7,552 nt of DNA from CAIZGX01 sp044371535. Lineage in GTDB: Bacteria > Bacteroidota > Bacteroidia > Flavobacteriales_D > Sanyastnellaceae. The notes under the pieces are model-generated. The model was not told the origin of the DNA and ran no database searches. It worked only from the letters and a program-made list of their open reading frames with translations. Position numbers and translations under genes: made by a program. The DNA lies in the NCBI GenBank assembly GCA_044371535.1, contig JBILTL010000107.1, forward strand, positions 1 to 7,552, read 5' to 3'. This document shows positions 1-6,075 of this stretch, one piece after another (within the stretch, counting starts at the first letter, position 1; each line of letters begins with the position of its first letter).

Positions 1-587
1 AGGGTATCCTTTTCCAAAAGATTCGAATCGCTCCATAAAACGACATCCGATTTCGTTCGATTTAGTTCTGAAAGCCAATGTTTTAACTTTTTATCTGGAA
101 GGAAAGAAGTTGCGTCGAATCGAAATCCATCGACTCCCATTTTCAAAAAGGAAAAAAGTGAATTCAATAAATATTCCGAATGGAATTCGCTGAAGTGATT
201 TATTTGATAAACGTCGTTCCAATTCGTTCCAATAGGATGAAAGGGCCTTTCATTTCCATCTAGAGAAAAAAAATCCTTTTCCTGAAAACATTTGTGATTC
301 ATGGAAGCGTGATTCAAAACCACATCGAGAATTACTTTCATCCCCTTATTGTGAGCGGCTTCCGTAAATAATTTCAATCCGTTAATGCCACCTAATTCCT
401 TTCGCACATCGAAATTATCGGTAATACAATAAGGCGATTTGCTGTTCTCAAAGTCTGTTGGATTTATTGGAAGAAGGTAGAGTGCATCTATTTCTAAAGA
501 ATCTAAAGCACTTAACTGACGAATAGCAGCTTCAAAGGTGCCTTCAATCGTAAAATGGGGGATGGATATTTCGTAAATTCGCCTCAC
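1..587 (-). CDS. GH13 alpha-amylase superfamily protein, N-terminal part (cut by left window edge)
   Basis: The reading frame is open from a GTG at 587 to the left edge (about 195 codons). An in-frame TGA at 605-603 with no ATG between makes GTG the likely start. The protein begins directly at the first barrel strand (IYEISIPHF), so there is no signal peptide and it should be cytoplasmic. GH13 marks seen in order: the PYCITDNFDV segment (residues 52-61) where the family has its substrate-site Tyr, region I DVVLNH (88-93), and region II GFRFDATSFLP (154-164) with D158 as the expected nucleophile. On the next strand, where the general-acid Glu is normally found, it reads VVLWSDSN (182-189), so Ser or Asp appears in place of Glu. 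The family acts on alpha-glucans or related glucosides; the substrate here cannot be told. It is divergent from the dioxygenase operon with a 55-bp gap. Family is confident; enzymatic activity is doubtful. Confidence 0.85.
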   Translation of the reverse strand, partial: MRRIYEISIPHFTIEGTFEAAIRQLSALDSLEIDALYLLPINPTDFENSKSPYCITDNFDVRKELGGINGLKLFTEAAHNKGMKVILDVVLNHASMNHKCFQEKDFFSLDGNERPFHPIGTNWNDVYQINHFSEFHSEYLLNSLFSFLKMGVDGFRFDATSFLPDKKLKHWLSELNRTKSDVVLWSDSNLLEKDT

Positions 588-592
588 TAACG

Positions 593-600
593 CAAATGTA
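593..600 (-). promoter_or_regulatory. Possible Bacteroidota -7 element (TAnnTTTG) for the GH13 gene
   Basis: On the minus strand the bases read TACATTTG, an exact match to the TAnnTTTG -7 consensus known from Bacteroidota. It ends five bases before the GTG start, so a transcript from it would begin at or next to the start codon and be almost leaderless. I see no good TTTG -33 element at the expected distance upstream, so this could be chance. The whole divergent gap (588-642) is only 55 bp, and I found no matching element for the plus-strand operon in it. Confidence 0.3.
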
Positions 601-642
601 GGTCAGGATTGAATTTAGCAGAAAGCGGAACGGTTTAACCGA

Positions 643-1512
643 ATGAATAGAACGAAATTTTTAAAGACTATGGGAATTTTATCTGTGGGAGCTGTTCTTC
701 CGCTGGGTGCGTTGGATGTTCTAAATAACGGAAAGACAACTCCTAAATTTCCGGTCTTCTTTTTTGGACATGGTTCTCCCATGAATGCTATTGAGCAGAA
801 TAAATATGTGGAAGGGTGGAGGAAATCGATTCAGCATTTGGAAACACCGCAAGCCATACTCTGTATTTCTGCGCATTGGTTAACCAAGGGCACAAAGGTC
901 ACAGCCATGGAAATGCCAAGAACCATTCATGATTTTGGAGGATTTCCAGATAAATTGTTCGCTGTTGAATACCTGGCAAAGGGTGATTCAACGCTTGCGC
1001 TTCACATTGCCGAACATTTAGATTTGGGCGAAGAAGGATTGGATATGGAATGGGGATTGGATCACGGGACATGGAGTGTATTGAAACAGATTTTCCCAAT
1101 GGCAAACATTCCTGTTTTACAGTTGAGCATTGATTACACATTATCGCATGCGCAGCATTTAGAGTTAGGAGCTAAACTTGAGGCATTGAGAAAAAGGGGA
1201 GTGTTAATTGTTGGTTCAGGTAATTTGGTTCATAATCTCAGGGCCATCGATTGGAATAAGTTAGAATCGGGATACGATTGGGCCATTGAAGCTCAAGAGA
1301 ATATTTCGAAAGAATTGAAGATGAAGAATTTCGAATTCTTTAAGAATATTGAACAAAGGGGAGCAGCTTATAAAAACGCGATTCCAACTCCTGACCATTA
1401 TTGGCCGGCTCTATACTCATTGGCGGCTATGGGGAAAGATGAAGTTTCCTTTTTCAATGAATATTACGCCATGGGAAGTTTAAGTATGCATTCTTTTAAA
1501 AGTGCAAGTTGA
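643..1512 (+). CDS. LigB-family extradiol dioxygenase (4,5-DOPA dioxygenase / YgiD-like)
   Basis: A 289-residue member of the class III extradiol dioxygenase family that includes plant DODA and E. coli YgiD. These enzymes open catechol rings next to the hydroxyls using a metal held by histidines. Visible family motifs are FGHGSP (41-46), ISAHW (75-79), HDFGGFP (96-102), WGLDHGTWSVL (137-147), GSGNLVHNL (191-199) and TPDHYWPAL (249-257). H43, H78, H197 and H252 are the likely metal or active-site histidines, and all are present. A hydrophobic N-terminal stretch (about residues 10-27, after NRTKFLK) precedes the domain and resembles a Tat signal without the twin arginine. It may be a membrane anchor or export signal; a cytoplasmic form would start near residue 34. 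It is the first gene of the operon: its TGA is one base before the next ATG. The family is clear, but the physiological substrate is unknown and 4,5-DOPA is only the family label. Confidence 0.88.
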   Translation: MNRTKFLKTMGILSVGAVLPLGALDVLNNGKTTPKFPVFFFGHGSPMNAIEQNKYVEGWRKSIQHLETPQAILCISAHWLTKGTKVTAMEMPRTIHDFGGFPDKLFAVEYLAKGDSTLALHIAEHLDLGEEGLDMEWGLDHGTWSVLKQIFPMANIPVLQLSIDYTLSHAQHLELGAKLEALRKRGVLIVGSGNLVHNLRAIDWNKLESGYDWAIEAQENISKELKMKNFEFFKNIEQRGAAYKNAIPTPDHYWPALYSLAAMGKDEVSFFNEYYAMGSLSMHSFKSAS

Positions 1513-1513
1513 A

Positions 1514-2620
1514 ATGAAAAATATTACGCTAGTTAGTTTCTCCAAACTCCTTGTCTGTTCACTTGCATTTGTTGCGTGTGGAGGAAACAAGCAAGAGGTT
1601 CAGCCCGTTCGAAAGAACATTACCGAAACTGTTTTTGCTTCAGGAAGTATTGAAGCCATTGATAAATACAATTTGTCTGCACAGACAGAAGGATATCTGC
1701 TGGATCTTTTCGTTCAAGATGGAGACAGTGTTTCAACCGGACAACTGTTGGCGCGAATTGATAATTCTTCTACAGAGGCACAGGCTGCATCAACGCAGCA
1801 GCAATTGGCCATTGCCGAGCAGAATGTCTCAACGAATGGACCCGCTTTAAAGGAATTAGAAAGCAACATCGCCTTTGCAGAAAAGAAGGTCGCTCAGGAT
1901 AAATTGGTTTTTGAAAGGTATTCGAGATTAATTGTATCTGATGCGGCCAGTCAATTGGAATTCGAGAACAGTCAATTGAATTACGAGAATTCAGTTTCGA
2001 ATTTGACAGCTCTAAAAGAGCGATACAAAAATGTGAAGCAACAAGCCGAAATGAGCAAGTTGTCACTTCAGGCCAGTGCAAAGACTCAGTTGAATGCCGC
2101 TCAGTTCAATGAACTAAAAGCCTTGGAAAATGGAAAAGTGGCCAAAATTCTCAAGAAAAAGGGTGATTTTATTCGAAAAGGCGATGCAATTGCGCAGATG
2201 GCAAACATGAACACGTTGGTTGCCAAGTTGAACTTAGACGAGAACAGTATTGAGAAGGTGAAGATTGGTCAGACCGTTCATATTCGTTTGAACACATCGA
2301 AAGATCAAATAATTGAAGGGACTGTTTTGCGGATTTATCCGTTGTTCGACGAGGCGAGTCAATCTTATTTGGTTGATGTGCAATTTAACTCACCACTGAA
2401 TTTCAATGTATTGGGAACAAGACTGGAGGCGAATATTGATATATCAACCAAAGAAAATGTGCTTCTTATTCCAAGAAGCTATTTGAGTTTCTCTGAAACG
2501 GTTTTGGTAAAAGGAGAGGAGGAGCCACGAAAAGTTAAAGTTGGAATTCGAAGCACGGAGTATGTTGAGATCCTTGAAGGACTCTCTGAAAGCGATGTCC
2601 TTCAGCCTATTAAGAAATAA
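1514..2620 (+). CDS. ABC efflux membrane-fusion lipoprotein (HlyD/MacA-like periplasmic adaptor)
   Basis: Periplasmic adaptor that would link the permease encoded next to an outer-membrane channel. I chose the ATG at 1514 (368 residues). A GTG at 1502 is in frame but lies inside the preceding gene and adds only four residues before a normal signal sequence. Residues 1-21 form a lipoprotein signal ending FVA-C, so Cys22 is the likely lipidated residue. The first half of a lipoyl/barrel-sandwich domain follows (about 43-83, GYLLDLFVQDGDSVSTGQLL), then a long helical hairpin rich in Gln, Glu, Ala and Leu (about 85-195). The second lipoyl half is at about 205-232 (GKVAKILKKKGDFIRKGDAI). A beta-barrel region and membrane-proximal domain complete the protein to the C-terminus. 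Its stop overlaps the permease ATG by one base (TAATG). The fold is typical; the transported substrate cannot be inferred from it. Confidence 0.88.
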   Translation: MKNITLVSFSKLLVCSLAFVACGGNKQEVQPVRKNITETVFASGSIEAIDKYNLSAQTEGYLLDLFVQDGDSVSTGQLLARIDNSSTEAQAASTQQQLAIAEQNVSTNGPALKELESNIAFAEKKVAQDKLVFERYSRLIVSDAASQLEFENSQLNYENSVSNLTALKERYKNVKQQAEMSKLSLQASAKTQLNAAQFNELKALENGKVAKILKKKGDFIRKGDAIAQMANMNTLVAKLNLDENSIEKVKIGQTVHIRLNTSKDQIIEGTVLRIYPLFDEASQSYLVDVQFNSPLNFNVLGTRLEANIDISTKENVLLIPRSYLSFSETVLVKGEEEPRKVKVGIRSTEYVEILEGLSESDVLQPIKK

Positions 2621-3849
2621 TGGCGAATTCCATCAATAGAAAAATTGCAACGACCTACTTCATTTCGGGTAGGAAGATGACCACTGTGGCTATTGTTGGA
2701 GTATTGCTTGGTATTTCCATCTTCATTTTCATGAATTCATTGAGTGCCGGCTTCGACCGACAATCAAGTGAATCGTTTTTCAAGACCACGGCGCACATAC
2801 GGATTTACAAAGACGATGTGCTAAGTGCGCCGCTTCAACCAGAAAATGAAAATTCTGTGTTAATTGTCAATCCGAAAGTGGTTCCAACCAAAAATACCAT
2901 TGAAAATCCGAATGAAATTTTAGACTTGGTTCGTCAAAATGAAGATGTTGTTTTAGCCTTTCCTCAAGTAAATACGCCCGTATTTTATAACAACGGAGAA
3001 TCGCAGATTGCAGGAACGACTATTGGATTTCCGCCAATGGAAGGAAATCAGATGTACAAGATAGAGACATTTATGGTGCAAGGTTCCATTCAAAACTTGG
3101 AATTGAACAGAAGTGGAATTCTCATTGGAAGCGGCATTGCCGAGCGCATGAATTTGAATACTGGAGACAACCTGAATATCACTTCTTCCAAGGGAGTCAA
3201 TTTGAATTTAACCGTCGTTGGAATTTTTCAAACTAATAATTCGAAGGAAGACAAGACCAAGTCTTATGTGAATGTGGCTGTTGCACAGCAATTGCTTCGG
3301 GAAGGAAATACCTATATCACAGACATCAACGTAAACGTTAAAGACCCTAATCAAGCTCCTGATATTGCGGCAGATTTATCTAAGCTAACAGGATACAAAG
3401 CAGAAGATTGGATAGCAGCGAATGCTTCTTATATGGCGGCTTCTAGAATGAGGAAGATTGTTATTACTTTCATTTCGTTCACGCTTTTGATCGTATCATG
3501 CTTCGGGATTTACAATATTCTTAACATGACTGTCTCTCAGAAGATTAACGATATTGCAATTTTGAAAGCCATCGGTTTCAACGGGAAAGACGTTGTTCGA
3601 ATATTTGTTTATCAAGCCCTTACCATTGGAATGATTGGTGTGGCTTTAGGGGTGGGGTTCGCTATGATATTAGTAAACATATTGAGTCATGTATACATTG
3701 GCGGCGACATTGGGAATTTCCCTATTCGCTTTGAACCGTTCGTTTTCCTTAAGGGGATTTCAATTGGATTCGTCATTACATTTTTGGCTGGATATGTCCC
3801 TGCCCGAAAAGCGGCTAAAGTTGATCCTGTAAGTATATTCCGAAAATAA
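2620..3849 (+). CDS. FtsX/MacB-type ABC transporter permease
   Basis: A 409-residue inner-membrane permease with the four-helix FtsX layout. TM1 is at about 21-41, followed by a large periplasmic domain (about 43-275). TM2 (about 280-302), TM3 (about 331-354) and TM4 (about 377-393) follow. The cytoplasmic stretch after TM2, with DIAILKAIGF, is the usual coupling segment that contacts the ATPase. The C-terminus PARKAAKVDPVSIFRK is the standard FtsX-family ending. There is no fused ATPase domain, unlike E. coli MacB, so it must pair with the separate ATPase that follows. The order MFP-permease-ATPase resembles DevBCA-type exporters, and LolCE-like lipoprotein release is the other known use of this fold. 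The linked adaptor favours efflux. Start and stop both overlap neighbours by one base, indicating translational coupling. The substrate is unknown; these systems move macrolides, glycolipids, peptides or lipoproteins. Confidence 0.87.
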   Translation: MANSINRKIATTYFISGRKMTTVAIVGVLLGISIFIFMNSLSAGFDRQSSESFFKTTAHIRIYKDDVLSAPLQPENENSVLIVNPKVVPTKNTIENPNEILDLVRQNEDVVLAFPQVNTPVFYNNGESQIAGTTIGFPPMEGNQMYKIETFMVQGSIQNLELNRSGILIGSGIAERMNLNTGDNLNITSSKGVNLNLTVVGIFQTNNSKEDKTKSYVNVAVAQQLLREGNTYITDINVNVKDPNQAPDIAADLSKLTGYKAEDWIAANASYMAASRMRKIVITFISFTLLIVSCFGIYNILNMTVSQKINDIAILKAIGFNGKDVVRIFVYQALTIGMIGVALGVGFAMILVNILSHVYIGGDIGNFPIRFEPFVFLKGISIGFVITFLAGYVPARKAAKVDPVSIFRK

Positions 3850-4514
3850 TGATACTGGAAGTCAAGAAAATAGAGAAGTTTTTCCACGATCCGGTGGAGT
3901 TCAAAGTACTGAACGATATTTCATTTGGGGTGAAGAAAGGCGAGTTTTTGACTTTGGTTGGAAAGTCAGGGTGTGGAAAATCGACATTGTTGTATGTCCT
4001 TTCAACCATGGATACCGATTATAAAGGCGAGTTAATCATTGACGGAGAACATGTCAGTGGTTACGGACAAGATCGTTTAGCAGCCATTCGGAATGAAAAA
4101 ATCGGATTTATCTTCCAATTTCACTATTTATTGGCCGATTTTACCTGTTTGAACAACATTATGATTCCAGCCTTGAAGTTGGGAAAACTGTCGAAAGAGG
4201 AAATTGAATTCAAGGCCATGGAGAAATTGCGAATGCTTGATATGGTTGACCAGGCGTTGAAGCCTGCCTCGAAATTATCGGGTGGACAGCAGCAGCGTAT
4301 TGCCATTGCTCGAGCGCTAATCAATGATCCTTTGATTATAATGGGTGATGAGCCGACAGGCAATTTGGACAGTAAGAATACCCAAGTGGTTTTCGAGATT
4401 CTCCTGGAATTGGCGCATGAGAAAGGTCAAACCATAATTGCGGTAACGCACGACAATGATTTTGCCAAGGCAAGTGATCGGACGATTACGATGTCTGATG
4501 GACAAATTGTCTAA
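3849..4514 (+). CDS. ABC transporter ATP-binding protein (MacB/LolD class)
   Basis: A 221-residue stand-alone nucleotide-binding subunit, full length for the LolD/MacB class. All catalytic motifs are intact: Walker A GKSGCGKST (38-46), Q-loop Gln90 in GFIFQ, signature LSGGQ (143-147), Walker B LIIMGDE (162-168) with catalytic Glu168, D-loop NLDS (172-175) and switch His201 (AVTHD). The signature is followed by QQR, as is usual in this class. It would drive the neighbouring permease, probably as a dimer with two permease copies. Its ATG shares one base with the permease stop (TAATG), so the two should be made in matched amounts. Function as the ATPase of this exporter is secure; the substrate is not. 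Confidence 0.93.
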   Translation: MILEVKKIEKFFHDPVEFKVLNDISFGVKKGEFLTLVGKSGCGKSTLLYVLSTMDTDYKGELIIDGEHVSGYGQDRLAAIRNEKIGFIFQFHYLLADFTCLNNIMIPALKLGKLSKEEIEFKAMEKLRMLDMVDQALKPASKLSGGQQQRIAIARALINDPLIIMGDEPTGNLDSKNTQVVFEILLELAHEKGQTIIAVTHDNDFAKASDRTITMSDGQIV

Positions 4515-4544
4515 AAGTGGTTCAGTAATTGAAACGATATTGAA

Positions 4545-4994
4545 ATGAGAGTCGCTTTCACCGTTATTTCTATCGTTTTATTGAATTTTCAAGGCTTTTC
4601 TAAAGATTTTGGTCTAAAAACCACCAAAAACAAGCAAGATTCGCTTGATTTTTCAGATACGCTTTGGTTAAAGACGATAACTGGAGAGCAAACCAAGCAT
4701 TTTCTATTGGTTACCGAGAATCCATATCTGTGGCCGAACACGCCACAGCAGAATTGCTACAAAGAATTTTATTTTAAGGTCGGAAGTGACAGTTTAGAAA
4801 TCGCTCAAGCTTACACAGGAGATCCTCATTACATTGATAAATATCCGAGAGGAGTTTTACAAACAGGAATCATTTATTCATATTCGGTCCGTTTTCATTT
4901 TCAGAATCGTTATGGTCCTTATCACAAAGTGATGGGATTTAAGTTTACGAATGGCGAGTTCGGGTATTTCACTTTTAAGGGAGAGGTAAAATGA
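4545..4994 (+). CDS. Small predicted secreted protein, function unknown
   Basis: A 149-residue protein that I do not recognise. It starts with a short signal-like sequence (MRVAFTVISIVLLNFQGFS), with a plausible signal peptidase site after GFS (about residue 19), so the mature protein is probably periplasmic or exported. The mature part is rich in aromatic residues (many Tyr and Phe, three Trp) and looks beta-rich, for example YSYSVRFHF and the C-terminal GEFGYFTFKG. There is one Cys and no repeat, lipobox or C-terminal sorting domain. It begins 30 bp after the ATPase gene with no terminator between them, and a hairpin terminator follows six bases after its stop. It is therefore likely the last gene of the ABC operon. 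A role as accessory protein of the exporter is possible but rests on position alone. Confidence 0.6.
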   Translation: MRVAFTVISIVLLNFQGFSKDFGLKTTKNKQDSLDFSDTLWLKTITGEQTKHFLLVTENPYLWPNTPQQNCYKEFYFKVGSDSLEIAQAYTGDPHYIDKYPRGVLQTGIIYSYSVRFHFQNRYGPYHKVMGFKFTNGEFGYFTFKGEVK

Positions 4995-4999
4995 TAGAG

Positions 5000-5027
5000 G
5001 GGCGAATAATCATTCGCCCGTATTATT
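5000..5027 (+). terminator. Probable intrinsic terminator of the dioxygenase/ABC operon
   Basis: An eight-base perfect inverted repeat, GGGCGAAT (5000-5007) and ATTCGCCC (5012-5019), with a four-base loop. It is followed by the weak U-tract GTATTATT and begins six bases after the preceding stop codon. Position and GC content fit a terminator; the U-tract is interrupted, so efficiency may be modest. Confidence 0.65.
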
Positions 5028-5037
5028 AAGAGAAGTT

Positions 5038-5156
5038 AAGAAAAGTTAAGTGAATGTAAGAAATGGTAAAATTGGTTGAGAAAAGTTAAGAGAAGATAAG
5101 AAATGGGAAGATTGGTTGAGAAAAGTTAAGAGAGGTAAGAAATGGGAAGATTGGTT
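5038..5156. repeat. Three tandem copies of a ~40-bp unit in C-free sequence
   Basis: Three direct copies at 5038-5077 (40 bp), 5078-5117 (40 bp) and 5118-5156 (39 bp). Copies 2 and 3 differ only within the AGAAGATAAG/AGAGGTAAG stretch; copy 1 is more diverged. Shared blocks are AGAAAAGTTAAG, TAAGAAATGG and ATTGGTT. Partial copies flank the array (about 5025-5037 and 5157-5168). The hexamer GTTAAG recurs at 5035, 5045, 5085, 5125 and 5154. The plus strand has no C from 5020 to 5169, and only one C (5170) between 5020 and 5195. Copies are contiguous with no unique spacers, so this is a minisatellite and not CRISPR. The role is unknown; a Rho loading site for the minus-strand transcript is one possibility. 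Confidence 0.85.
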
Positions 5157-5202
5157 AAGAGAGGTTTAGCAAGAGAAAAAATAAGATGAATGGTTCCATA
5201 TT

Positions 5203-5241
5203 GACTTCATAATCCACTTTACATAATGTAAATTATGAGTC
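5203..5241. repeat. AT-rich imperfect hairpin / palindrome
   Basis: A 15-base palindrome, TTTACATAATGTAAA (5218-5232), sits inside a larger possible hairpin. CATAA (5208-5212) pairs with TTATG (5233-5237), and GACT (5203-5206) pairs with AGTC (5238-5241) if T5207 is bulged. The two pairings are alternatives in the middle. It could be an RNA structure at the 3' end of the minus-strand transcript or a protein-binding palindrome. AT-rich sequence makes chance palindromes fairly common. Confidence 0.4.
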
Positions 5242-5309
5242 TTTGGCAGTAGTAAAAATATGAATATCAGCACATTAAAAAACTCAGGATAACTTTAATC
5301 TAAATAAGT

Positions 5310-5999
5310 TTAATGTCCTTCTTCTGAATGCTTGCAACCAGGTGCATCTTTCTTACAACAGCCTTTTTCTTGAGCTGTTGTATCACTTTTACAGCAAGCG
5401 TCTGTTCCGTCGTGCTTGCATCCCGGCATGCAACTCGTTGTGCATTTTTGTGAATTCATGTATGAACATCCTTCATGACCATTCATGCCTGAACAACCTT
5501 CATGTCCGAACATTCCTTTACAAGATTCTTCTGATCCTTCAGCTGAACAACAACTTGAAATCTCCGGATGACGAATTTGACCACCGGTTAATCCAGCTTT
5601 TCCAATTAGTATTATTGCGATAATTCCGATGAAAACCACTAGAATTTCTGCCTTTTTTGTGTGTTTATGACCTTTTCTGTTGCCAATTAGCGCTAAACCT
5701 GCAAATACACCTGTGGCAATACATGGCCAAAAAGCCAATTCAGCAGCTTCTTCGTGTTCGTGAATTAGATCTTCACTCACACAGTATTTCCCTTCATTTT
5801 CTTCAAGAAAATGCTCTGAAGCACCGCCAGAATACATGGTCGGATAACTCGAGAACCCAGCAATCATGGTAATCCACAATCCAACCGACGAAATGATCTG
5901 TTTTTTACTAAAAAGACCAAAAATAACCACCAAAATACCGATAATTAGTCCAATTATTGGCAAATGGTTGATTAAAAGATGGATATGCGGTGCGTTCAT
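5310..5999 (-). CDS. Four-helix membrane protein (DUF2231-like) with Cys/His-rich C-terminal tail
   Basis: A 229-residue protein. The N-terminus HIHLLINHLPIIG (5-17) and the GGQIRHPE segment (139-146) resemble the DUF2231-type or cytochrome-b-like four-helix membrane proteins of Bacteroidota, whose conserved histidines may bind haem; this assignment is from memory. Helices are at about 8-29, 35-55, 88-105 and 118-137. Basic loops at 32-34 and 106-117 and an acidic loop at 62-87 place both ends outside the cytoplasm by the positive-inside rule. Residues 150-229 form a hydrophilic tail with 13 Cys and several His. It contains a nine-residue repeat (FGHEGCSGM/NGHEGCSYM, 164-181), CCKSD/CCKKD pairs and two PGCKH motifs (192-196, 220-224). 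The tail suggests metal binding or disulphides. The gene lies 76 bp after parC on the same strand; whether it has its own promoter is unclear. Function unknown. Confidence 0.6.
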   Translation of the reverse strand: MNAPHIHLLINHLPIIGLIIGILVVIFGLFSKKQIISSVGLWITMIAGFSSYPTMYSGGASEHFLEENEGKYCVSEDLIHEHEEAAELAFWPCIATGVFAGLALIGNRKGHKHTKKAEILVVFIGIIAIILIGKAGLTGGQIRHPEISSCCSAEGSEESCKGMFGHEGCSGMNGHEGCSYMNSQKCTTSCMPGCKHDGTDACCKSDTTAQEKGCCKKDAPGCKHSEEGH

Positions 6000-6075
6000 A
6001 TTTAGTTTATTGTTATATCTAACTCAATTTACCTTAAGCTATGATTTTTAATTATTTAACACGCTTCACTTAAAT

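Larger units (their letters stand above)
4995..5309. other. Convergent intergenic region without a gene
   Basis: This 315-bp gap lies between the plus-strand operon and a minus-strand gene, so both strands should be terminated here. From left to right it holds a GC-rich hairpin, a 40-bp tandem repeat in C-free sequence, an AT-rich hairpin, and about 65 bp of AT-rich sequence in which I see nothing. The repeat cannot code. The plus strand is full of TAA, TAG and TGA, and the minus strand of the repeat has no G and therefore no start codon. I found no convincing intrinsic terminator directly after the minus-strand gene's stop. Confidence 0.7.

Noticed and set aside
1502..1513. GTG at 1502 as start of the membrane-fusion protein
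   Set aside because: It lies inside the dioxygenase gene and only adds four residues before a well-formed lipoprotein signal that starts at the ATG at 1514.
1770..2081. Antisense frame within the membrane-fusion protein gene, and similar short frames inside the other operon genes
   Set aside because: No start context, family motif or plausible composition; the real coding frame is unambiguous.
5025..5168. CRISPR array
   Set aside because: The ~40-bp copies are contiguous with no unique spacers, the unit is not palindromic, and no cas gene is present.
5285..5309. Intrinsic terminator after the minus-strand membrane-protein gene
   Set aside because: Only a five-base AACTT/AAGTT inverted repeat is visible, too weak and AT-rich to call.
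5342..6051. Plus-strand reading frames at 5342-5623, 5657-5872 and 5866-6051
   Set aside because: They lie antisense to the membrane-protein gene, have no recognisable protein features and are explained as shadows of it.
6000..6075. Promoter for the minus-strand membrane-protein gene
   Set aside because: The 76-bp gap is AT-rich, but I found no TAnnTTTG with a spaced TTTG, so a specific promoter cannot be supported.
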